From Viridibacillus arvi (GTDB lineage Bacteria > Bacillota > Bacilli > Bacillales_A > Planococcaceae), in assembly GCF_001274945.1 (NCBI RefSeq), contig NZ_LILB01000005.1:934959-998958 (forward strand): a stretch of 64,000 bases of DNA, written 5' to 3'. A program made the translations under genes and the position numbers. A model generated the notes under the pieces. It was not told the origin of the DNA. It saw only the letters and a program-made list of their open reading frames with translations, and did not search any database. The number at the start of each line of letters is the position of its first letter. The first letter of the stretch is position 1. Of this stretch, positions 27,952-35,541 are shown piece by piece.

Positions 27952-28854
27952 TTATAAGATATACTGATCTATTTTTAAGATGAGCTCGGCAATCTCTGGT
28001 TTGCTTATTTGATCTTCAGCCCCAACTTGATCTCCTTTATGTCTTAAATCATCTGTTATTAGACTAGAGAAGATAATAACAGGTAATTTCGACAATTCGG
28101 GATGGGTTTTAATTTGTTTTGTTAAATGATGACCATCCATTTGTGGCATCTCAATGTCTGTTACGACTAATTGCACAACCTTCGAAACATCATTTTCTCT
28201 GTCTGCTAAAGCAAGTAAATAATCTAAGGCGTCTTTCCCATTCTCGAAGAATTCTATATTCATATAACCTGCTTCATGCATCGTGTCATGCAGTAATTTG
28301 CGAAGTAATGGTGAATCCTCCGCGATAACAATTTTCTTCTCTGAACGATTACGATCACCTAGTTTTTTTACAGACTCTACACTAATACCCGAATCAGGGT
28401 TAATATCTACCATAATCTTTTCAAAGTCCAATAGTAGCAGCATTAAATCATCTTGTTTAATTACTCCGATAACTTGCGAACCACCACCCTGATACATGTC
28501 AGTAGGCTTTTCGATTTGATTCCATGAAATACGATGAATCATCGTCACATTATCAACATGGAAAACGACGCGTTGTCGATTAAATTCTGCAACAATATAT
28601 TTTTGTTGCTCATTAAAAGTACCAGACAAACCTAAAACTTTTTTCATATCTACAACTGGTAATACTTCTCCACGTAATTGAATTATTCCTTCAACATGCG
28701 GATGAGCATGAGGTATAAATGTAACCGGAATTGGTTGTATAATTTCTTTTACTTTAATAACATTAATACCAAATTTATTGGAACCAACTTCAAACTCAAC
28801 AATTTCAAGTTCGTTTGTCCCGCTCTCTAGCAAAATACCCTGACTTTTTACCAT
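27952..28854 (-). CDS. cheV: Chemotaxis coupling protein CheV
   Basis: 300 residues. The CheW-like domain covers residues ~15-150 (GINVIKVKEIIQPIPVTFIP, GIIQLRGEVLPVVDMKKVLG). A response-regulator receiver domain follows (residues ~172-298) with acidic pocket VIAEDSPLLRKLL, phospho-acceptor Asp in VVTDIEMPQMDGHHL, and the conserved Lys in DQISKPEIAEL. CheV couples chemoreceptors to CheA and helps adaptation through phosphorylation. It implies a flagellated host, since other chemotaxis genes must lie elsewhere. Confidence 0.96.
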   Translation of the reverse strand: MVKSQGILLESGTNELEIVEFEVGSNKFGINVIKVKEIIQPIPVTFIPHAHPHVEGIIQLRGEVLPVVDMKKVLGLSGTFNEQQKYIVAEFNRQRVVFHVDNVTMIHRISWNQIEKPTDMYQGGGSQVIGVIKQDDLMLLLLDFEKIMVDINPDSGISVESVKKLGDRNRSEKKIVIAEDSPLLRKLLHDTMHEAGYMNIEFFENGKDALDYLLALADRENDVSKVVQLVVTDIEMPQMDGHHLTKQIKTHPELSKLPVIIFSSLITDDLRHKGDQVGAEDQISKPEIAELILKIDQYIL

Positions 28855-28918
28855 TAGATTTGCCTCCTTGAGTCACACTTTTCTCTATTCCAATTGTAAC
28901 ATAAAGGGGACATTACTC

Positions 28919-30241
28919 CTATGTGGATTTAGTGACATTCGGGCGAACTCTTATATGGATGATCAGACCAATTATAGTTAATACAATTAAAGTTGACAAA
29001 GCTATACGGCTAGCAAGCGCACCATAGTCCTTTAGTAACAAAGTCACTGTTCCGTAAATAGCAGGACCAATAATTGATGATACTTTCCCAGAAAAAGCGA
29101 ATAATCCAAAGAACTGCCCTTGCTTTTCTATTGGGCTAAGTTCGATAATATATGTTCGAGATGTTACCCACATAGACCCTAAGGAAACGCCAAACATACT
29201 ACCCGCAATCCAGAACATCCATTGCTTTAATGCAAATACTGCAATGACAAGGGATACAATCATTAACAGTGCGACATAAATTATCGCTTTCTTAGCTCCA
29301 ACACTTTTAGTAATGTATCCAAACGCAAGTGAGCCAATAATAGTAGATACAGTAGATACTAAGTAAAGAATAATAAATTGCCCGGAGGAAAAGCCTACAA
29401 TTGCAGTTGCATAGACAGCCATCATAGCAATGGTTGTTGCAATTGCATCATTTAAAAAGAAGTAGGCTATCATAAAGGTGAATATAGGTTTATAAGCACG
29501 CATCTCTTTAAATGTTTTTATAATTTCTTTATAGCCCGATAAGAAAGAATTAACTTTCCTTTGTTCCTTTGGAATTGGTTTATCTTTATTAATAAAAAAT
29601 AATGGTAATGAAAAAATCAAGTATAATGCCGCCGTAGGAATAAAAGCTCGATGGAAATTTCCATCACTAACAAATGGATAGACTAGCAAACCAATAATCG
29701 TACCTAAATAACCAATCGCTACCCCATACCCTGATATAAGGGGCATCTCTTCTTTCGTTCCTAAATCTGGCATCATTGCATCATAGAATACTAAGCTTGA
29801 ATTAAAAAAGAACTTTGCTATAACAAAACTTACAACAACTAAAAACAAACTCATGGGTACTCCACCAAATGTAATATCTGTTTGCCAGTAACTAAATACC
29901 CCCATCATAAAAGTGAAGATGATGGAAATGGATGCGAACCATACGATAAACCTCTTTTTCAGCCCAGTATTATCAATCCATACACCAAAAAGCGGTGAGA
30001 ATATAACTAGAAAAAGGCTCGCTATGGCATTTGCATAGGAAATAAATGTACTGGCAACTTGTTGCTTTACTTCATTCGTTCCAAGTATTTCATCCATATA
30101 AAACGGAAAAAATACCGTATTAATATTGGATGAAAAAATAGTATTCGCAAAATCATAAAATGCCCATGACAATATAGGTAACGATAAATATAATCCCCAT
30201 GGACTTCTTAATATCGACTTCTGAGACCCTACATTCATCAT
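28919..30241 (-). CDS. MFS transporter of the UMF1/Atg22-like family
   Basis: About 440 residues with 12 predicted helices. The opening SWAFYDFANTIFSSNINTVF is the Atg22/UMF1 hallmark. Other family points are SPLFGVWIDNTGLKKRFI and SLGSMWVTSRTYIIELSPIE near helix 10. In fungi Atg22 exports amino acids from the vacuole; the bacterial substrate is unknown. I place the start at ATG 30241 because GGGAG lies five bases upstream. The open frame extends 19 codons further with no ribosome site. It is transcribed alone. Confidence 0.86.
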   Translation of the reverse strand: MMNVGSQKSILRSPWGLYLSLPILSWAFYDFANTIFSSNINTVFFPFYMDEILGTNEVKQQVASTFISYANAIASLFLVIFSPLFGVWIDNTGLKKRFIVWFASISIIFTFMMGVFSYWQTDITFGGVPMSLFLVVVSFVIAKFFFNSSLVFYDAMMPDLGTKEEMPLISGYGVAIGYLGTIIGLLVYPFVSDGNFHRAFIPTAALYLIFSLPLFFINKDKPIPKEQRKVNSFLSGYKEIIKTFKEMRAYKPIFTFMIAYFFLNDAIATTIAMMAVYATAIVGFSSGQFIILYLVSTVSTIIGSLAFGYITKSVGAKKAIIYVALLMIVSLVIAVFALKQWMFWIAGSMFGVSLGSMWVTSRTYIIELSPIEKQGQFFGLFAFSGKVSSIIGPAIYGTVTLLLKDYGALASRIALSTLIVLTIIGLIIHIRVRPNVTKST

Positions 30242-30410
30242 TTCAACTCCCATCTTTATAACTATTCCATATCGCAAGAAGAATGTCCTGTATTTCAAAG
30301 TAAATTTACAAAAACCTTACAATCAATAGTCGAGTAACTACCCAAATTATCGAACAATGTCATATACTAATTATTTCTTCATATATATGTTGATAGAATT
30401 GTTGATATTA

Positions 30411-30452
30411 ATAATTAAAAACCGCTACTGTGAAAAATCCACAGAGCGGTTT
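30411..30452 (-). terminator. Terminator of ykwC
   Basis: ACCGCT and AGCGGT with inner CTGTG/CACAG form a stable hairpin. On the - strand it is followed by TTTTTAATTATT. It lies directly past the ykwC stop. Confidence 0.88.
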
Positions 30453-30462
30453 TAGAATAGTG

Positions 30463-31332
30463 TTATTTATAATAGCGAATCAGTGCTTGTGTACCATTAT
30501 CTTCATAACCTTTACTAGCTAATTCATCATACATTTTCTTTGCAAGTGAGAGACCAGGTAAATCTAATTGCATGAGTTCTGCTTCTTGTAAAGCAATTTT
30601 CATATCTTTTATAAAATGCTTTACATAGAATCCAGGGGCTAAATCTTCGTTCACTATACGTGGTGCTAAATTACTTAATGACCAGGAACCAGCTGCTCCT
30701 GAAGAAATTGAAACTAGGACATCTTCTATATCAAGACCTGCCTTTTTCCCATAAGCAATTGCTTCACATACGCCAATCATATTTGTTGCGATCGCGATTT
30801 GGTTGCACATTTTCGTATGCTGACCTGCACCAGCTTCTCCTTGATAAACAATATTCGTTCCAATTAGATTAAATAGAGGTGTAATTTTATTAAATACTTC
30901 ACGTTCTCCACCCACCATAATCGATAGCGTCCCATTTTGTGCACCGATATCACCGCCTGAAACAGGAGCGTCTAAAGCATCCATTTGTAATGATTTTGCA
31001 TGATCTGCAATTTTTTTTGCTAGAGTGGGCTGGGAAGTCGTCATATCAACAACGATTAAACCTGCTTGTCCATTTTTAAAAATTCCACTTTCATCGAAAT
31101 ATACTTCTTCGACATCTTGTGGGTAACCTACCATCGTAAAAACAATATTTGAGTTACTGGCTACACCACCAGCTGTCTGAAACCAATTTGCACCTAATTC
31201 AACAAGTGGTAAAGCTTTTTCTTTTGTTCTAGTATAAACATTTACAATATGACCTGCATGCAAAAAATGCTTAATAATGCTAGAACCCATTACCCCAGTA
31301 CCTACAAACCCAATATTCCATTGTTCAGCCAT
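30463..31332 (-). CDS. ykwC: Beta-hydroxyacid dehydrogenase, YkwC-like
   Basis: About 289 residues. The Rossmann motif is GFVGTGVMGSSIIKHFL, the substrate motif DAPVSGGDIGAQNGTL, and the catalytic Lys lies in GQHTKMCNQIAIATN, as in 3-hydroxyisobutyrate-type dehydrogenases. The substrate is unknown. Length and its place between the kinase/sporulation genes and cheV match B. subtilis YkwC. I place the start at ATG 31332 because GGAGG lies eight bases upstream. The in-frame ATG at 31347 overlaps that ribosome site. Confidence 0.88.
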   Translation of the reverse strand: MAEQWNIGFVGTGVMGSSIIKHFLHAGHIVNVYTRTKEKALPLVELGANWFQTAGGVASNSNIVFTMVGYPQDVEEVYFDESGIFKNGQAGLIVVDMTTSQPTLAKKIADHAKSLQMDALDAPVSGGDIGAQNGTLSIMVGGEREVFNKITPLFNLIGTNIVYQGEAGAGQHTKMCNQIAIATNMIGVCEAIAYGKKAGLDIEDVLVSISSGAAGSWSLSNLAPRIVNEDLAPGFYVKHFIKDMKIALQEAELMQLDLPGLSLAKKMYDELASKGYEDNGTQALIRYYK

Positions 31333-31413
31333 CGTAATTTCCTCCATATTTATATATATGCTCTTAATTGTATCAGAAAATTTTCCGAATTGTATGTCTT
31401 CTCTATATTCTCA

Positions 31414-31443
31414 CATAAAAAAAGACAGATGCTTTTGCATCTG
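31414..31443 (-). terminator. Second terminator upstream of ykwC
   Basis: CAGATGC, TTTT loop, GCATCTG, and on the - strand a run of seven T. It lies ~100 bases beyond the Spo0E-like gene's own terminator and insulates ykwC from upstream transcription. No gene is visible between the two hairpins. Confidence 0.75.
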
Positions 31444-31545
31444 CCAAAGAAAGGGGGAAATGAGATTGTTGCTGTGTTCATAATTATTGTTTCCTTCCAG
31501 CATAATTTTAAACCTTTTATTTCGAAAAATTAGAAAATTTATTAA

Positions 31546-31583
31546 GAAAATAAAAAAGAGCACTAGGAACTTCTCCTAATGCT
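31546..31583 (-). terminator. Terminator overlapping the end of the Spo0E-like gene
   Basis: On the - strand AGCATTAGGA pairs with TCCTAGTGCT around five bases, followed by CTTTTTTATT. The hairpin includes the gene's stop codon. Confidence 0.85.
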
Positions 31584-31770
31584 TAACATTTTCCATTGTA
31601 AAATTATAATCATTCATCTTGTCGACATTCTGAAGTTGATAAATATTTAATAAATGATCTAGCTTTTTACTTAAGCGGATGGTTTCAATATTTGAAAAAC
31701 CATGTTCAATTCCAGAACGGATCATCATTTCTCTTGTAGATTCTAATTTTTTCAAGATGGAATCAGACAT
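31576..31770 (-). CDS. Spo0E-like aspartyl-phosphate phosphatase
   Basis: 64 residues, the size of Spo0E/YisI/YnzD-type proteins. The family core is visible as ETIRLSKKLDHLLNIYQ (SxxLDxLL pattern), preceded by an N-terminal helix (ILKKLESTREMMIRSGI). Such proteins dephosphorylate Spo0A~P and so delay sporulation. GAGGAGG lies before the ATG. It sits near two sporulation-type kinases, which fits a role in the phosphorelay. Short length limits certainty, but the motif and strong ribosome site support it. Confidence 0.85.
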   Translation of the reverse strand: MSDSILKKLESTREMMIRSGIEHGFSNIETIRLSKKLDHLLNIYQLQNVDKMNDYNFTMENVKH

Positions 31771-31861
31771 TTACCATCCTCCTCTCAAGCTAAATTCTGT
31801 TCATTATTATACTATTATTCCCACTTTTTCGGAGAAGAAACTTTCGACACTTTTCGACAAA

Positions 31862-32050
31862 CTAACTCCTCGCAACTTCCATGTACTGATAAATAACTTG
31901 ACCACCTTGTTTTGCCACACCTCGGAAATGTTTGAAGTCTTCTCTCTTCACTAGTACTTCTCTAAAGGCATAAAATTCATTTTTATCAATCGTGATATCT
32001 TTTCGCGTACCATTTTTCAATTCGTCTAACATATCATTATATGAATTCAC
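31862..32050 (-). CDS. Small protein of unknown function
   Basis: 62 residues, no membrane helix. Visible stretches are ELKNGTRKDITIDKNEFYAF and DFKHFRGVAKQGGQVIYQYM, probably an alpha/beta fold. The start is GTG at 32050 with AAAAGGAAG about eight bases upstream. An ATG six codons in is an alternative without ribosome site. The gene lies between the Spo0E-like gene (same strand) and divergent ykvS. I do not recognise the family. Confidence 0.7.
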   Translation of the reverse strand: MNSYNDMLDELKNGTRKDITIDKNEFYAFREVLVKREDFKHFRGVAKQGGQVIYQYMEVARS

Positions 32051-32173
32051 TATTAAAACTTCCTTTTTGTTTGAAATTTTCTTTTTTTAAAAAATAATAA
32101 TAGAAAATACTTTACCTCAGACGTATTTTCGTGCAAACTGTAAAGTATTAGTAGGTGAAGGAGCTGAATTTCT

Positions 32174-32362
32174 ATGAAAATCGCTGAAATCGGAAATATC
32201 ATTGAATTTAACGACGGTCTACAAGGCATTGTTGAGAAAGTAAATGAAAACTCTGTAATCGTCAACCTTACTTATATGGAAAATTTCAACAGCCTTGAAG
32301 TTGAAGAAAAAACAGTGGTCAATCACAAACGTTATAAAATATTATACAGTAACGAAGTTTAA
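32174..32362 (+). CDS. ykvS: YkvS-like DUF2187 protein
   Basis: 62 residues. The whole protein fits the short KOW-like DUF2187 family: IAEIGNIIEFNDGLQGIVEK, then NENSVIVNLTYMENF, then VVNHKRYKIL. B. subtilis YkvS has the same length and phrases, and its function is unknown. The fold suggests nucleic-acid or ribosome contact, which is inference. GAAGGAG lies ten bases before the ATG. A GC-rich terminator follows ~130 bases downstream. Confidence 0.88.
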   Translation: MKIAEIGNIIEFNDGLQGIVEKVNENSVIVNLTYMENFNSLEVEEKTVVNHKRYKILYSNEV

Positions 32363-32494
32363 AAAAAATGTTCCACGCCCATTATGATTACATATGTAAC
32401 ATATGCGACATACTTATAGCAATTCCTATTCGTTAACAGTATACATTACTAGACATTGGGCATTTAAAACACTACAATGATTGTATTTGAGTCT

Positions 32495-32533
32495 GCGCCG
32501 TCCCTCAGAATTTGAAGGGCGGCGTCTCTTTTG
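32495..32533 (+). terminator. Terminator downstream of ykvS
   Basis: CGCCGTCCCT pairs with AGGGCGGCG with one bulged T, followed by TCTCTTTTG. It ends the ykvS transcript ahead of the protease gene. Confidence 0.82.
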
Positions 32534-32606
32534 TACAAATGCTACAAAATGTAAAAAAAAGAGTTAAAGACCTTCTTTAAATATCCAGTTGGAGGTGATT
32601 ATTAAT

Positions 32607-33218
32607 ATGAAGAAGCACACGAATATTTTAGTGCTTATTCTTTCATTGGTATTCATATACGTTCTGCTATACTTTAGTTTCGATCAAAAAGCTGTATTCT
32701 GGTATCTCTATACATTTACAATGCTGGTTGGTATGGCTTTTGCATTTGCATTCGGAAAAATTGAAGACAAAATCAAAACGTGGGAATACTTACTATTTGG
32801 GATAGGTTTTGGAACGATTTTATATGGTCTAATTGCATTAGGTTATCGTTTACTACCTTTCTTATCAGAAGAGCTTCTGAAAACAGTACATCAATTTATC
32901 AAAACATTCGGTCCTAGTACTTTGTGGCACTATATACTACTGATTTTGATCATTGCTACCGCGGAAGAATTATTCTGGCGTGGTTATGTACAACAACAAC
33001 TAAAACAGTATATGAAGATGCCTTATGCTGTTATTCTAGCAGCGATTTTATTTGCAATGTCGCTTGCAGTAAGTGGTTTCTGGTTAGGCGTATTAGCTGC
33101 TTTCATAACTGGCATTATTTTTGGTTTCCTTTATGAATGGAAAAAAAGCATGCCAATTATCATTGTCGCTCACCTTGTCATGATAACACTATTATTCCTA
33201 TTATTACCACTATATTGA
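32607..33218 (+). CDS. CPBP-family intramembrane metalloprotease
   Basis: About 203 residues with six or more membrane helices. The glutamate-rich catalytic motif is AEELFWRGYVQQQL (EExxxR). The downstream conserved residues include FAMSLAVSGFWLGVLAAFIT and a His in IIVAHLVMITLL. Family members include Rce1-like CAAX proteases and bacteriocin-immunity proteins. The target here is unknown. I place the start at ATG 32607, eight bases after a perfect GGAGGTGAT. A TTG at 32589 in frame overlaps that ribosome site. Confidence 0.88.
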   Translation: MKKHTNILVLILSLVFIYVLLYFSFDQKAVFWYLYTFTMLVGMAFAFAFGKIEDKIKTWEYLLFGIGFGTILYGLIALGYRLLPFLSEELLKTVHQFIKTFGPSTLWHYILLILIIATAEELFWRGYVQQQLKQYMKMPYAVILAAILFAMSLAVSGFWLGVLAAFITGIIFGFLYEWKKSMPIIIVAHLVMITLLFLLLPLY

Positions 33219-33231
33219 TTTTTAAACTATC

Positions 33232-33267
33232 AAAAAACCAATCGATCAAAAATCGATTGGTTTTTTT
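33232..33267. terminator. Bidirectional terminator between the CPBP protease and mhqR
   Basis: AAAAACCAATCGAT and ATCGATTGGTTTTT form a long perfect stem with a CAAAA loop, with T runs on both exits. Both convergent genes end here. Confidence 0.93.
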
Positions 33268-33270
33268 CTT

Positions 33271-33717
33271 TTAATAAGATAAATCTTTTATAGATAGACC
33301 CATTTTTTTTAATAATGTAATTGCCTGATCTTTTTCTTCAGGCGAAAGGGCATTTGTAAGCTCGTATAATTGTTCTTCATGTCTAGGGAACAATTCCTCC
33401 ATAAAAGCTTCACCTTCAGGAGTAATTTCAGCATAAGTGATACGACGATCTGAAGGACAAGATATACGATTTAGGAAACCTCTTTTTTCCAATTTATCAA
33501 TTACATAAGTAATTGATCCACTTGCTAAAAGGATTTTATTCCCTATTTTCTGTAATGGTTGTCGTCCTTTGTGGAAAAGTAGCTCCAAAACCGCAAATTC
33601 TGTAGGGTTAAGTCCATTATCTTGAAAAAATTGATTTGTGCATTCATTTATTGCTTTATTTGCTCTCGATAAAACGATAAATAGTTTTAACGATTGTTTT
33701 ATTTCTTCTGATGTCAT
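33271..33717 (-). CDS. mhqR: MarR-family regulator, MhqR-like
   Basis: 148 residues. The winged helix-turn-helix shows FAVLELLFHKGRQPLQKIGN, ASGSITYVIDKLEKRGFL and the wing SCPSDRRITYAEITPEG. The opening LFIVLSRANKAINECTNQFF and the LNPTEFAVLEL segment match B. subtilis MhqR (YkvE). That protein represses dioxygenase and azoreductase genes and is released by quinones and diamide. The place between ykvS and ktrD agrees with B. subtilis order. No dioxygenase gene lies next to it. The exact inducer is inference. Confidence 0.8.
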   Translation of the reverse strand: MTSEEIKQSLKLFIVLSRANKAINECTNQFFQDNGLNPTEFAVLELLFHKGRQPLQKIGNKILLASGSITYVIDKLEKRGFLNRISCPSDRRITYAEITPEGEAFMEELFPRHEEQLYELTNALSPEEKDQAITLLKKMGLSIKDLSY

Positions 33718-33750
33718 TTAAATTCATCCTTCATATCCATTATCTTAATT

Positions 33751-33787
33751 TAAAGCTATTATATCGATAATGTTGAAGCTTTGTCAA
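33751..33787 (-). promoter_or_regulatory. Promoter of mhqR
   Basis: On the - strand TTGACA (33782-33787), an 18-base spacer and TATAAT (33758-33763), both perfect vegetative consensus boxes. The start point should fall near 33751. The 8-base palindrome TATCGATA overlaps the spacer and -10 and could be an operator for autoregulation. Confidence 0.85.
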
Positions 33788-33797
33788 AATAGACTAA

Positions 33798-33833
33798 TGA
33801 AAAACCCATACACCCTTTTAGCTTGTGTATAGG
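33798..33833 (-). terminator. Terminator of the PAS sensor kinase gene
   Basis: On the - strand CCTATACAC pairs with GTGTATGGG (one T-G pair), followed by TTTTTC. It overlaps the last codons of the kinase gene. Confidence 0.75.
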
Positions 33834-35275
33834 CTTTCTGGCTTTGGTTCATACTGAGGAATTGAAGGGTCTACTCCTAATGGCAATGTAATTTCAAAGC
33901 TTGTCCCTTTTTGTAATTCACTAGACACTTCAATTTTACCACCGTGCTCTTCAATTGTTTTCAATACGAATGGCAGACCTAGACCTGTCCCACTTCTTTT
34001 CGTAGAATAGAATGGCATGAAAATCTTTTGGATTTCTAGATCGCTTATACCTGAACCACAGTCTTTAATTGTTAACTTCATTTGCCCCATAAAGTCAAAA
34101 GTTTGGGTAATCGTTATATCGCCACCATCTGGCATTACTTCTATAGCATTTTTAATGAGATTTATTAGTACTTGTTTGATTTTAAAATCATCCGCATATA
34201 TATAACCCGGTTCAAAATCCGGTTTATTATACACAATGTTAACGTTTTTCATTAAAGCATTTGGTAGCATTAACTCAAGAACTTTAGTTACAATTTCACT
34301 TAAAGATAGCATACTTTTTGTCCATTCTTTCGGTTTAGACAATACTAAAAATTCATTGAGAATTGCTTCCATTCTCTCAAGTTCACTATCAATTACTGAT
34401 AAATAACGGCGATTTTCTTCAGTCGCACTTATTTTCAATAATTCGGTAAAACCTTTTAAGGATGTCATCGGATTACGTATTTCATGTGCGATACTAGCAG
34501 CAAGCTCTCCTAGAATGTTTAGTGAATCTTGATGTTCCACTTGTTGTTTTAAGTTCATCATTTCTGTGTCATCACGAATAACAGTCATGTGAAGTTCTGA
34601 TGTCGAATCGTAGGTGCTCACAATATTAAGATACCTAGTATATTCATTTGCAAACTGAATATTAAAAGTATGTTCAGCTTTGCCTGCCGTCAATAGCTGT
34701 TTAAAGAAATGACGAATCTCATTTGTTTCCCCGTGGAATATCTCCATTAAAACAGGTATTTTATTGCCAAGAAGGACCTTTCTTGACACTTGTAATAATT
34801 CTTCGGCCAGATTATTAACTTCTACAATGGTACCGTTCTTATCCGTTAATATAATGCCATTTGTAGAATAATTAAACACATGATTGAATTTCTTCTCACT
34901 GTCATTTAATAAACTGAAAGTTGGCAATTCTACAGTAGATCGTTCGAATCGCACAATCATGACATTAAATTTAGTATAATGGAATCCTGTAATTCTAACT
35001 CCTTCAATTATACTTTGATTTATATTTAAATTAAGTACGCATGCCGCATGCTTTTCATTGATTAATTCATGAATAAAATGTTGCCAATCTGCTTTAAAAG
35101 ACTCTTCCACAATAGTTTCTAAATCCATGCTTAGATCTATTGCTAACATTTCCTTTGCAGAATCATTAATCCTAACCATTTTGCAATTAGTATCTAAAAT
35201 TGTAAGCGGGTCTTTTATTTCCTTAAATAAATAGTCGAACGTTGGATTAGTACTACTCGTCATACGCTGTTTCAC
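33818..35275 (-). CDS. PAS-domain sensor histidine kinase, sporulation type
   Basis: 485 residues, no membrane helix. A PAS-like domain at ~10-110 (IKDPLTILDTNCKMVRINDS) and a second at ~130-245 (NGIILTDKNGTIVEVNNLAE) precede the phospho-acceptor helix GELAASIAHEIRNPMTSLKG. The ATP-binding domain carries N box NLIKNAIEVMPDGG, G1 DCGSGI and G2 GTGLGLPFVLK. The H-box is that of KinA-E kinases feeding Spo0F. No response-regulator gene is adjacent, which also fits an orphan phosphorelay kinase. The start is GTG 35275 with AAAGGTG close upstream; ATG 35263 is possible. B. subtilis has kinE near ktrD, so orthology is possible but unproven. Confidence 0.88.
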   Translation of the reverse strand: MKQRMTSSTNPTFDYLFKEIKDPLTILDTNCKMVRINDSAKEMLAIDLSMDLETIVEESFKADWQHFIHELINEKHAACVLNLNINQSIIEGVRITGFHYTKFNVMIVRFERSTVELPTFSLLNDSEKKFNHVFNYSTNGIILTDKNGTIVEVNNLAEELLQVSRKVLLGNKIPVLMEIFHGETNEIRHFFKQLLTAGKAEHTFNIQFANEYTRYLNIVSTYDSTSELHMTVIRDDTEMMNLKQQVEHQDSLNILGELAASIAHEIRNPMTSLKGFTELLKISATEENRRYLSVIDSELERMEAILNEFLVLSKPKEWTKSMLSLSEIVTKVLELMLPNALMKNVNIVYNKPDFEPGYIYADDFKIKQVLINLIKNAIEVMPDGGDITITQTFDFMGQMKLTIKDCGSGISDLEIQKIFMPFYSTKRSGTGLGLPFVLKTIEEHGGKIEVSSELQKGTSFEITLPLGVDPSIPQYEPKPESLYTS

Positions 35276-35541
35276 CGCACCTTTCGTTTACTTCTATAAC
35301 CCTATGCATCCTATTAAAAAAGTATGCAAATATAATCGAAAATAAAAAGGTCACAATTGAGACACAAACGTTTATATATAATATTCAGATTATTCCATAA
35401 AAAATAATATATAGGAATAGGTCTTTATACTTATATTGCAGAAGTTTCGCAATATTGTTACAATCAATATCGGTTACACATATGTTACTTTCTCATTAAT
35501 AACAGCCTACATTACGCTGTTTTCCAAAGGAGTTCACAAAT

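Noticed and set aside
35501-35524. AACAGC/GCTGTT hairpin with T residues before the radical SAM gene
   Set aside because: Only six pairs and directly before the ribosome site; too weak to call an attenuator.
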